This document shows positions 1-6,997 of a DNA stretch of 21,719 nt, in pieces. The translations under genes were made by a program, and so were the position numbers. The stretch comes from CAZNKU01 sp045545235 (GTDB lineage Bacteria; Bacillota; Clostridia; Monoglobales; Firm-18): NCBI GenBank assembly GCA_045545235.1, contig JAZQAN010000057.1, positions 1 through 21,719 of the forward strand. Reading direction: 5' to 3'. The stretch's first letter is position 1. Each line of letters starts with the position of its first letter. Under the pieces are notes generated by a model. That model did not search any database, had not been told where the DNA came from, and saw only the letters and a list, made by a program, of their open reading frames with translations.

Positions 1-2
1 AT

Positions 3-39
3 AACCGCAAGGGAATTTCGATGTTTTCCTTGCGGTTTT
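3..39 (+). terminator. Rho-independent terminator of a gene left of the window
   Basis: AACCGCAAGG (3-12) pairs perfectly with CCTTGCGGTT (28-37) and the stem extends three more pairs (one G-U) inward. It is followed by TT and then a T-rich tract (about 46-58) on the plus strand. No rightward gene lies before it in the window, so it most likely ends a gene lying to the left. The window edge hides what follows on the minus strand, so service to the leftward gene at 216 cannot be excluded. Confidence 0.7.
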
Positions 40-136
40 ATAGTTGTTTTTATTTTTTGGCAAGAGTAAACCCTTACCCTACATTCAAACATAATTATTA
101 AGTCATTTGCGATAGAACGACTTTTTCGACGGTCTG

Positions 137-165
137 AAAGGTCGTAGCAAATTGCTACGACCTTT
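137..165 (-). terminator. Inverted repeat, probable terminator after the SleB-like gene
   Basis: AAAGGTCGTAGCA (137-149) is perfectly complementary to TGCTACGACCTTT (153-165), a 13-bp stem with a 3-nt loop, about 50 nt past the leftward stop codon at 216. The T-run is short on both strands, so termination efficiency is uncertain. Apart from this and the hairpin at 3-39, I see nothing coding in 1-215. Confidence 0.5.
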
Positions 166-215
166 TACTGTCCTTTAGAGTACACTTTATAAGTGATGCG
201 TTTTTCAAAACACTT

Positions 216-1055
216 TTATAGGTAAAAATTAGTATTTCCAATAGTTTTATAGAATGGTCTGTTTTTATGTGCCCATGATTTTGGTGCAACCTCTGTCATT
301 ATAAAGTACATAGAATTTCCTACAAGGTTTACACCGTTAAGTGCACATTTTGCTGCAAAAAAGCAATCCCTTGAGGGAATTCTGCTCATCATTTCGGCAT
401 TGTGCACAGGTGGGTACTGGGTGCCGTATTTTGTGTCAAAAATAACTCCTTTTACTGTATTTGGGAATTCTTTTGATTTAACTCTGTTTACAATAGTGTT
501 GCATACGGCAATTCTCATATCAAGCCCCTGTGTACCTGATTCAAGCATTGTTAATTTTGCAAGGTATATAATATCTTCATATGTGTAGGAACGGTCTTTG
601 CAGTTTTCAGGCACAGTAATGTTTGGTGCAGTAATTTTAACAACCATGTAGCCTGCATCCCATTTTACTGTGTAATTCAATGCTTCAGACACTATTCTTA
701 CAGGTATAAAAAGCGTGTTTTTGTAATTAATTGCCGTACAGGGCTTTCTTACGCCGTCTACTATGCAGTAGTTAACCTTTGCACAAAAACGAAAAGAGTG
801 TTTGCCGTGAAGCATTACTGCGTTTGCTGTGGCGCTATCCCAATATACTTTGCCGTATACCGCATCTGCAAATGCACGAAGGGGAATGTATGTAACGCCG
901 TTTAGCATAAAGGGCTTTTCAGAGCATTTTATAAAGCTTCCGTTTACTTCAATATCTACGGGTATGTCATAGCCTTTGTATTTGTCTGCGGCAAGTACGG
1001 AAACAGTAGTAATTGCAATTAAAAAAGCAAGGGTAATAACGATTTTTTTAAACAT
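216..1055 (-). CDS. Secreted CAO-N domain protein with SleB/CwlJ-type cell wall hydrolase domain
   Basis: Predicted 279-residue exported peptidoglycan (spore cortex type) hydrolase. Residues 1-22 form a signal peptide (MFKK, then a hydrophobic core ending LAA). Residues about 32-142 show the two-part 'copper amine oxidase N-terminal' pattern (YIPLRAFADAV and FIPVRIVSEAL, each followed by V.WD), a module common in clostridial exported proteins that does not itself imply copper chemistry. Residues about 156-279 match the SleB/CwlJ hydrolase family (Hydrolase_2): LTMLESGTQGLDMRIAV with the likely catalytic Glu172, then NRVKSKEFPNTVKGVIF and GNSMYF. The start has a good RBS (AGAGGTGAT). It follows the glycosidase gene by 51 nt but has its own candidate promoter. 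A role in spore cortex or general wall turnover is inferred; the family call is fairly secure. Confidence 0.82.
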   Translation of the reverse strand: MFKKIVITLAFLIAITTVSVLAADKYKGYDIPVDIEVNGSFIKCSEKPFMLNGVTYIPLRAFADAVYGKVYWDSATANAVMLHGKHSFRFCAKVNYCIVDGVRKPCTAINYKNTLFIPVRIVSEALNYTVKWDAGYMVVKITAPNITVPENCKDRSYTYEDIIYLAKLTMLESGTQGLDMRIAVCNTIVNRVKSKEFPNTVKGVIFDTKYGTQYPPVHNAEMMSRIPSRDCFFAAKCALNGVNLVGNSMYFIMTEVAPKSWAHKNRPFYKTIGNTNFYL

Positions 1056-1076
1056 TCAAATCACCTCTTGCTTTTT

Positions 1077-1105
1077 ATTGTATCATATTTTTTTGTAAAA
1101 TGCAA
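1077..1105 (-). promoter_or_regulatory. Candidate sigma-A promoter for the SleB-like gene
   Basis: On the minus strand, -35 TTGCAT (1100-1105), 17-bp spacer, -10 TACAAT (1077-1082). It lies in the 51-nt gap after the glycosidase gene and leaves a leader of about 15 nt before the RBS/start region. The -35 box is weak (TTG only), so co-transcription with the upstream gene is also possible. Confidence 0.45.
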
Positions 1106-1106
1106 A

Positions 1107-2771
1107 TCAGCTTAATTCTTTGATTTTAAGCTCCATTTTTTCAATAAGATTAAGTATGTAGTCAGGGTTTTGGGGATATGCATCAAATCTCAAATCCATA
1201 CCTGCTTCGTCATCAATCATTTTTATAACTGCTTCTCTGCCGATAAGAGATTCAAGTTTTTTGCAGATTTTTATATCATCAATAGCTTCTTTAAATACCA
1301 CAGCACGTAGTGAAGGTACTACACCGCCTTTTACAGGGTATACAGAATATGGGTCACCTGAAGGGAAAGCCATATCACCTGATGAAGTTATGTATGGGTT
1401 TATTTCGTAATATGTACGCTGTGCAAAGTAGAAGTTATAACCCCACTGCAAAAAGCCCTGAATATTAAATTTGTAAAGCTGTAGACCGATAATTCTGTTT
1501 CTGTATGAAGGCATTGAGAAGAACCGGTTACTTACTTTGTGGTACTGACTGCAGCAGTAATATGCCCACTGATTTGCATCTTTTGCTTCAAGGAATGGTT
1601 CCATGTGATTAATTGAAGTAACAGGATGAGGAACAAGACCCTGTTTGTAAAATTCATAGCTTGAAAGCGCATCCATTGTGTTACAGTCTTCAATCAACGG
1701 TTTTATGATGTTGTATGCATATTCGTAGTTTTCAATATGCTTAAGGCTTGGTTCATCTGAAATATGGAACCAGCATTTTTCTTTTATTCCCTCGCTTTTG
1801 AAAAATTCAATAAGTGCAGGAATAAATTGCTGAAGGAATTTTTTGTATTCAGGTGATTTTGCTTCCACATGCCAGCCAAACATATAGTCTTCCACACCAT
1901 TTTCCATAACCTTGATGTTAGGTGTATAAAGTAAGCCCCACTGTGAGAAAAGGTGTGAAATTTCAAAATATTCAATACCGTTTTTGTGTGCCATATCTAT
2001 CCACTTTTTCAAAAGTGAAAATTCAAAGCTGTATTTTTCACCATTCTTTTCAATTTTAACAAGCTGTACACAAGGACGTCTTAAACCTTCATCTGTATCA
2101 AGAGGAGGAGTAATAACAGGTGTTAAAATCATATTTATGCCAAGCTCGTTTGCAAGTGCCATATATTTGTCTATTAAATCCCAATGCTCATCGCTGAATA
2201 TTTCTACATTATGTGCTGTAGCAATACAGTCGGAATGGAACCACTGTGTAAAGTAAATCTGGTCCTTTGGCAAAGTTTCGTTTGTAACGTCAACATTCAT
2301 AGTAAGAGTGTATTCAAAGTCTTCAGTTGCAAATCTCTGAGGAATAGGAGCTTTTTTTACAATGGCATTTATTTTGTAGCTTCCCGGTTCAAGGTCTTCG
2401 GGGATTTTAACGGTAATCCATACTGCAGTAGGTTCGCCCTGCATTCTTGCAACATTTCTCTTTGTGTGTATTGGTTGCAACATATCCGGCATAACACCTT
2501 GATTTAATGTTATGTAATCATCTTCAGGGTTAGCATCCGAATAATTTGGGAAGTCCATAGGAATGTTTCTTATGGCATAAACCTTTATGTAGTCTTTAAG
2601 CGGAGAGTCTATTTCAACACTTGCCGCAGTGTTAATTGAAGTCTGCATAGCTACCTGATAGGAAAATGTTTCTCCGCGCATAACTGTTTTGTGATTAAAT
2701 TCTTTCAAACAATCAATGTCCTGATAAAACACTTTTTCAAGACTGGAAACCTGTTTTACTTTAAAATCCAT
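1107..2771 (-). CDS. GH123-like (formerly DUF4091) glycoside hydrolase, cytoplasmic
   Basis: A 554-residue protein resembling the DUF4091 family, whose catalytic domain is now assigned to glycoside hydrolase family 123 (beta-N-acetylgalactosaminidases acting by substrate assistance). Residues 1-165 look like the beta-sandwich N-terminal domain; the rest fits a TIM barrel. FHISDEPS holds Asp339-Glu340, the position expected for the GH123 Asp-Glu catalytic pair. The downstream GFLQWGYNFYF stretch is also typical. No signal peptide, so it should act on imported sugars or glycan fragments. The RBS GGAGGT supports the start. It is divergent from an AraC regulator with a cupin sensor domain, a usual arrangement for sugar-induced glycosidases. 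Substrate is inferred from family only; many DUF4091 proteins are uncharacterised. Confidence 0.75.
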   Translation of the reverse strand: MDFKVKQVSSLEKVFYQDIDCLKEFNHKTVMRGETFSYQVAMQTSINTAASVEIDSPLKDYIKVYAIRNIPMDFPNYSDANPEDDYITLNQGVMPDMLQPIHTKRNVARMQGEPTAVWITVKIPEDLEPGSYKINAIVKKAPIPQRFATEDFEYTLTMNVDVTNETLPKDQIYFTQWFHSDCIATAHNVEIFSDEHWDLIDKYMALANELGINMILTPVITPPLDTDEGLRRPCVQLVKIEKNGEKYSFEFSLLKKWIDMAHKNGIEYFEISHLFSQWGLLYTPNIKVMENGVEDYMFGWHVEAKSPEYKKFLQQFIPALIEFFKSEGIKEKCWFHISDEPSLKHIENYEYAYNIIKPLIEDCNTMDALSSYEFYKQGLVPHPVTSINHMEPFLEAKDANQWAYYCCSQYHKVSNRFFSMPSYRNRIIGLQLYKFNIQGFLQWGYNFYFAQRTYYEINPYITSSGDMAFPSGDPYSVYPVKGGVVPSLRAVVFKEAIDDIKICKKLESLIGREAVIKMIDDEAGMDLRFDAYPQNPDYILNLIEKMELKIKELS

Positions 2772-2793
2772 AATTATACCTCCATATAAATTG

Positions 2794-2836
2794 CAACAGA
2801 GCAGTAAGTAAAATTTGTTTTACGATGACTCTGTTG
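2794..2836 (-). promoter_or_regulatory. Interrupted inverted repeat in the leader of the GH123-like gene
   Basis: CAACAGAG (2794-2801) pairs with CTCTGTTG (2829-2836), and inside it GTAAAA pairs with TTTTAC. Together they make a long interrupted hairpin close to the predicted transcription start and upstream of the RBS. It could be a regulator-binding site or an mRNA leader structure. On the plus strand it is followed by a T-rich stretch, but no rightward gene would need a terminator here. Confidence 0.5.
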
Positions 2837-2852
2837 ATTTTTATTTTAGTTT

Positions 2853-2881
2853 ATTATATAATAAATATTGAAATTAAGCAA
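2853..2881 (-). promoter_or_regulatory. Candidate promoter of the GH123-like gene
   Basis: Minus strand: -35 TTGCTT (2876-2881), 17-bp spacer, perfect -10 TATAAT (2853-2858). The poor -35 box fits a promoter that needs an activator such as the divergent AraC-family protein; that link is inferred from position. Confidence 0.5.
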
Positions 2882-2925
2882 TGTGTAAATCAATTTAAAA
2901 ATGTATTATTTGAGGATTTGATTAT

Positions 2926-3750
2926 ATGATAAAATGGCAGACATATTACAGAACAAAACTTGAAACACTTTCTAATGTGTGTGATATGAGTGTGCCTTTG
3001 GCGGTTAACTGTGTAGGTGCGGTTGATGAAACCAAGGATTTTGACACAATACGTAAAAGAAAAGATTTTTACCTTATATATATGTTGCAGGGTAGTATGC
3101 ACATAGAATACGGTGAGAAAAAAGGGATTATTAATGAGGGGGAATTTATTATTTTAAAGCCCGGTACAACCCATCGTAATTTTGCAAAGGCAAACAGTGG
3201 CATAAACTATTTGTGGATTCATTTTACGGGTAGTGAAGTGGAAAATATGCTTTTGGAATATTTAATACCGCTTAACACTATATGCAGGGTCGGTTATTCA
3301 GGGGGACTTGAGGATTGCTGGAGAAAGATTTGCAGAGAATTTGTTTTAAATGATGATTTTTTTGTTTCACAGTCCAATGCATTGCTAACGGAATTTTTAG
3401 GCAGAGTTGCAAGAATTTTAAAGGGTGATAATTCTGCTAAACGCCTGGTTGATTCACTGCTTTACATACACGAAAATTACCATAAAAAAATAAGTGTGAA
3501 ATCACTTGCGGATATGGTTGGGATAAGTGAACCTCATTACCGTGCTTTGTTTGTGAAAAGCTATGGCAAGTCACCTGTTGATTATATAACGGAAAGACGT
3601 ATTAACGGTGTTGTATATCTGCTTGACAATACTGATAAACCCCTGGAAGAAATAGCGGAGCTTACGGGTTTTTGCGATGCATATTATATGACAAGACAGT
3701 TTAAAAAAATTATGGGCACTACTCCCGGGAAATATCGCAGAAATTTATAA
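2926..3750 (+). CDS. AraC-family transcriptional regulator with cupin sensor domain
   Basis: A 274-residue activator-type regulator. The N-terminal half has the AraC-type cupin pattern: YMLQGSMHIEYG at about 52-63, GEFIILKPGTTHRNF at about 72-86. The C-terminal 100 residues carry two helix-turn-helix units, the first around 192-214 (SLADMVGISEPHYRALFVKS) and the second around 240-265 (EEIAELTGFCDAYYMTRQFK), ending with the family signature TTPGKYRR. GAGG lies 10 nt before the ATG. It is divergent from the GH123-like glycosidase and most likely regulates it in response to a sugar. The ligand is unknown. Confidence 0.92.
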   Translation: MIKWQTYYRTKLETLSNVCDMSVPLAVNCVGAVDETKDFDTIRKRKDFYLIYMLQGSMHIEYGEKKGIINEGEFIILKPGTTHRNFAKANSGINYLWIHFTGSEVENMLLEYLIPLNTICRVGYSGGLEDCWRKICREFVLNDDFFVSQSNALLTEFLGRVARILKGDNSAKRLVDSLLYIHENYHKKISVKSLADMVGISEPHYRALFVKSYGKSPVDYITERRINGVVYLLDNTDKPLEEIAELTGFCDAYYMTRQFKKIMGTTPGKYRRNL

Positions 3751-3757
3751 AAATCAC

Positions 3758-3786
3758 TTGTATTTACTTATCGAGTGTGGTAGAAT
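3758..3786 (+). promoter_or_regulatory. Sigma-A promoter of the prolyl isomerase/PHP operon
   Basis: -35 TTGTAT (3758-3763), 17-bp spacer, -10 TAGAAT (3781-3786), placing the transcript start near 3793, before the RBS AGAAAGG (3805-3811). It separates this two-gene unit from the AraC gene. Confidence 0.65.
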
Positions 3787-3825
3787 GTTCAAAGAATTAA
3801 AAACAGAAAGGCTATGGTATTTATT

Positions 3826-4569
3826 ATGAATTCAAAAATTTTGGCATCGGTAAACGGTGTTGCAATTACAGAGGCAGAGGTTGACGAAATGGTTGTTGCT
3901 TTGATGCAACGTGGTCAGAACGTTAACAACGAACAGGGCAGAAAAATGGTTTTGGAGCAGCTTATAAGCAAAAAGCTTTTGCTTTTGGATGCACAGAAAA
4001 ATCTTTTTGAATATGACCCTGAATTTAAAAAGGAACTTGAAATGGTTAAAAATGACCTTCTTGTTAACTTTACAATGAAAAAGGCTTTGGAAAAGGTTGC
4101 TGTAAAGGACGAGGATGTTAAAGAATACTTTGAAAAGAACAAGGAAATGTTTGTAGACGGTGAAAAAGTTGGTGCAAGCCATATTCTTGTTGACAGTGAA
4201 GAAAAGGCAAATGAGCTTCTTGCAAAAATCAATGCAAAGGAAGTTTCTTTTGAGGATTGTGCGCGTGAAAACAGTACTTGCCCATCTTCTGAAAACGGCG
4301 GTACCCTTGGTGAATTTACAAGAGGACAGATGGTTCCTGAATTTGATGAAGCATGCTTCTCTATGGAAGTTGGAGAAATAAAGGGTCCTGTTAAAACACA
4401 GTTTGGTTTCCACTTGATTAAACTTACTTCCAAAAAGGAAGCAAAACCTATGGAATTTGACACAGTTAAAGATAATCTTAAGGCTTCAATGCTTCAAGAA
4501 AAACAGCAGGAAGCATATAAGAGCAAAATTAATCAGTTGCAGATTTTGTACCCTGTTGACAGATTTTAA
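3826..4569 (+). CDS. Parvulin-type peptidyl-prolyl cis-trans isomerase (PpiC/PrsA-like), no signal peptide
   Basis: A 247-residue protein with an N-terminal helical segment (about 1-105, SurA/PrsA-like) and a parvulin rotamase domain at about 115-203: GASHILV, FEDCARENSTCPSSENGGTLGEF, GQMVPEFDEACFSM and FGFHLIKL. These catalyse proline isomerisation in folding proteins. PrsA relatives are exported lipoproteins, but this one has neither signal peptide nor lipobox and should be cytoplasmic. The start is uncertain: an in-frame ATG at 3814 is only 2 nt from AGAAAGG, while the ATG at 3826 is 14 nt away; the latter gives the usual family N-terminus (NSKILASVNG). The PHP gene follows after 17 nt, so they probably share an mRNA. 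Confidence 0.88.
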   Translation: MNSKILASVNGVAITEAEVDEMVVALMQRGQNVNNEQGRKMVLEQLISKKLLLLDAQKNLFEYDPEFKKELEMVKNDLLVNFTMKKALEKVAVKDEDVKEYFEKNKEMFVDGEKVGASHILVDSEEKANELLAKINAKEVSFEDCARENSTCPSSENGGTLGEFTRGQMVPEFDEACFSMEVGEIKGPVKTQFGFHLIKLTSKKEAKPMEFDTVKDNLKASMLQEKQQEAYKSKINQLQILYPVDRF

Positions 4570-4586
4570 TATTTGGAGATGATATT

Positions 4587-5477
4587 ATGAGGGGTGTAGA
4601 AATGTATGCAAATCTGCATTTGCATTCAACACATTCCGACGGTGAGTATTCACCTTCCGAACTTGTAAGAGTTGCAAAGGAGGAAGGGTACAAAGCAATT
4701 GCCATTACCGACCACGATAGTGCAACAGCTTTTCCTGAAATGAAGGAAGCCTGCGAAAAAGAGGGAATGGAGTATGTTTTCGGTGTTGAATTTTCAACTC
4801 TTGTACCTGATGACTATCACATTGTAGGTTTTGAATTTGACCCTGAATATCCTGAAATGAAAAAGTACCTTGCAGATATGGGCGAAAGACAAACGGATAA
4901 TACAAAGAAATGCTTTGAACTTGCAGTTTCCAAAGGTGACATAAGCGGTATAACCTGGGAGGAAGTTCTTGAATTTAACAAGGATATTATATGGCTTTGC
5001 AACAATCACGTTTTTCGTGCAATGAAGGCAAAGGGACTTGTTAAAGAATCGGAATATATAGATTGGTTTATGAAAAATTTCAGGAATCAAAGACATCTGT
5101 TTCCGCCAACGATTGATTATAAATCGGCTCCGGAGATTGTAAAGCTTGTTAAGGATGCAGGCGGCTTTTGCGTTATTGCACATCCCAATAAAATTATTGA
5201 CACTATGGACTACCTTATTGAAATAGGTATTGAGGGTATTGAAGTTTGTCATCCTGCACTTACCGGTATAATAAAAGAAAGAGCATATCAAATTGCTATG
5301 GAAAATAATCTTTATATATCGGGAGGAAGTGACCATTCGGGACTTTGCAGTGGTTTTTACAGTTCCTGCCCTGAGGGTATGGATATTCGTTATTACAGGA
5401 AGTATCTAGAGCCTTGTTCAGTAGGTGTTGAGGAAAGATTTTTCCGCGAACTTAAAAACAGAAAACTTGAAAGATAG
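4587..5477 (+). CDS. PHP-domain metal-dependent phosphoesterase
   Basis: A 296-residue PHP-fold protein, probably a phosphoesterase of the nucleoside 3',5'-bisphosphate phosphatase/TrpH type. Metal-ligand motifs are all visible: HLHSTHSDG (11-19), ITDHDS (40-45), GVEFS with Glu68, IAHP (197-200) and GGSDHSG with Asp249/His250. No polymerase or other domain is attached. Two starts are plausible: ATG 4587 with GGAG 8 nt upstream, or ATG 4602 (MYANLHLHS) with GAGGGG 7 nt upstream. It is second in an operon with the prolyl isomerase and ends at a strong bidirectional terminator. The exact substrate cannot be read from the sequence. Confidence 0.88.
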   Translation: MRGVEMYANLHLHSTHSDGEYSPSELVRVAKEEGYKAIAITDHDSATAFPEMKEACEKEGMEYVFGVEFSTLVPDDYHIVGFEFDPEYPEMKKYLADMGERQTDNTKKCFELAVSKGDISGITWEEVLEFNKDIIWLCNNHVFRAMKAKGLVKESEYIDWFMKNFRNQRHLFPPTIDYKSAPEIVKLVKDAGGFCVIAHPNKIIDTMDYLIEIGIEGIEVCHPALTGIIKERAYQIAMENNLYISGGSDHSGLCSGFYSSCPEGMDIRYYRKYLEPCSVGVEERFFRELKNRKLER

Positions 5478-5479
5478 AA

Positions 5480-5505
5480 AAATCAGGTCTTGAAAGACCT
5501 GATTT
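5480..5505. terminator. Bidirectional intrinsic terminator between convergent genes
   Basis: AAATCAGGTCT (5480-5490) and AGACCTGATTT (5495-5505) form a perfect 11-bp stem with loop TGAA. A run of T follows on the plus strand, and a run of five T follows on the minus strand, so it can end both the PHP operon and the leftward 476-residue gene. Confidence 0.9.
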
Positions 5506-5507
5506 TT

Positions 5508-6938
5508 TTAGTATATAAATACTGAATATCCTTTTCCGTTTACTGTAAGGTTTCCGTTTTCAATACTATATGAAATATCGTCGCTTTTTTCGTATAATTT
5601 CACATTATCGCTTACAGGTACTGTGACGGATTCGTTTTCAAATAAATCCACATACAAATATGTTTTACCATTGTAAGGTATCGTATATACAGATGTTCTG
5701 TTTTTGTTTATTCTGAAATACTTTCTGTAAGCGATACCGTGACATTCTTCTACATCACCTTCCATAAACAGAGGATATGCCTTTCGTGTTTTTACAATGT
5801 TTACAGTGTTTTCAAGTTGCTTTGTACGTAGTTCGGGAATGCCGTCAAATTCAGGAAGATACCCACAGGCAAAGCCCATAACATCTTTTCCCTCTGTATT
5901 TCTGAAATAGTCATTGATACGGTCAGGAGGACTTGAAGGGTTTTCCCAGAATTCAGGTGTAACAGATTCGTTTTTTGGAAACTTATCTGGCTCAACAGGG
6001 TACGGTGTTGAAAAATCAAATGTACCTTCATCGCATACATATGGCTTTGTTTTTGGAATGTATCTGAATAAGCCTCCACCATATGTGTTGAGCTTTTCCT
6101 GGAACATTGCACCCATACAACGCATCAACGTTACATCCATATGCTTTTTAATTTTAAAGTCAATTAATATTGTGCCGTCACTTTCTATACGGTTTACACG
6201 GCTTACACTTACCATTGTTTTTCCCATGGCGCCGTAAAAGGGGTTGGTGTATCCGTCTTTTGGTCTGTTCTTTCGTATTTCTTCAACCATTGACACAGGG
6301 TGGACAATGTCATAATCCTCGTGAATTTCACCATAATCACATTCTGCATATCCGTGAACAATTGAGGGTTTACCATCGGTATATGCAAGAATTTTTCGTT
6401 TTGTGTGACGGATAGATGGTGACATGGCGGCTTTCCAGAATTTTACGTTTGCGTCTATTTCTTCTGTGTTTTTGCCGTTTTCTATATAAGTAAGTTTTTC
6501 GGTAACCTGCATTTTAAAGGCATATTCACATTCGCTTTTACCTATGTTTTCAGATATTACCGTAATAACGTCCTCGCTTACGTTTATAATTGTCCATTTT
6601 GTTCCATCTGTATCCTGCCACAGCGAGCCTATATCACCGTAATCCTTACCGTGGTCGGGTATTAAAAGTGCTACAGCAAAAGGGAAAATATGGTTTGCAC
6701 CAAGCCATTTTCCGTTTATCATAACAGGTGGTGCTTCATCTGTTGAAGATGCAAAGGGTACATCTATGTGCCATATATCACCTTTGTTTTTGTGCATAAG
6801 ACCTGCCTCAACAAAGTCGACAGTATTGTTGTAATATCCCTGTATTTCATTTACACCGCAAAATTTTTGTGTAAGGTAAAAATCTTTGGAAAAATCTGTA
6901 CGGAAAAGTGCGTTGTTCTTATATATTGAAATTATCAT
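5508..6938 (-). CDS. Protein of unknown function, 476 residues
   Basis: I do not recognise the family. The protein has no signal peptide or membrane segment, is rich in aromatic residues and alternating beta-type stretches, and has short conserved-looking blocks such as YGGGLFRYIP (about residue 280-290) and FGGY-like/acidic loops in the middle. The C-terminal 80 residues (TSVYTIPYNGKTYLYVDLFENESVTVPV and after) read like the beta-sandwich cap found behind carbohydrate-active enzymes, but no catalytic motif was identified. GGGAG 9 nt before the ATG supports the start. It lies 59 nt after the 616-residue exported protein, with a hairpin in the gap and no convincing promoter, so it is probably expressed partly by read-through from the htrA-like promoter. 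Confidence 0.7.
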   Translation of the reverse strand: MIISIYKNNALFRTDFSKDFYLTQKFCGVNEIQGYYNNTVDFVEAGLMHKNKGDIWHIDVPFASSTDEAPPVMINGKWLGANHIFPFAVALLIPDHGKDYGDIGSLWQDTDGTKWTIINVSEDVITVISENIGKSECEYAFKMQVTEKLTYIENGKNTEEIDANVKFWKAAMSPSIRHTKRKILAYTDGKPSIVHGYAECDYGEIHEDYDIVHPVSMVEEIRKNRPKDGYTNPFYGAMGKTMVSVSRVNRIESDGTILIDFKIKKHMDVTLMRCMGAMFQEKLNTYGGGLFRYIPKTKPYVCDEGTFDFSTPYPVEPDKFPKNESVTPEFWENPSSPPDRINDYFRNTEGKDVMGFACGYLPEFDGIPELRTKQLENTVNIVKTRKAYPLFMEGDVEECHGIAYRKYFRINKNRTSVYTIPYNGKTYLYVDLFENESVTVPVSDNVKLYEKSDDISYSIENGNLTVNGKGYSVFIY

Positions 6939-6961
6939 AAGCTTTTTCTCCCAATTGTTAA

Positions 6962-6989
6962 AGGGAATGTAAAAAAATTTACATTCCCT
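6962..6989. terminator. Intercistronic hairpin, possible partial terminator
   Basis: AGGGAATGTAAA (6962-6973) pairs perfectly with TTTACATTCCCT (6978-6989), a 12-bp stem with loop AAAA. The good T-run lies on the plus strand (6991-6996), where no gene needs ending. On the minus strand, the direction of both flanking genes, only TTT follows, so it may attenuate or process the mRNA rather than stop it. Confidence 0.55.
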
Positions 6990-6997
6990 ATTTTTTA

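Noticed and set aside
117..165. Alternative pairing ACGACTTTT/AAAGGTCGT (117-125 with 137-145) competing with the 137-165 hairpin, like an attenuator
   Set aside because: No gene follows in either direction close enough to be controlled, and the second stem is short; probably a partial duplication or chance.
3832..4463. Leftward frames of 193 and 182 codons opposite the prolyl isomerase gene
   Set aside because: They have no RBS, a composition typical of antisense frames, and overlap a gene with a clear family match.
4794..5336. Leftward 180-codon frame opposite the PHP gene
   Set aside because: It is an antisense shadow of a gene with all PHP motifs; no start signals.
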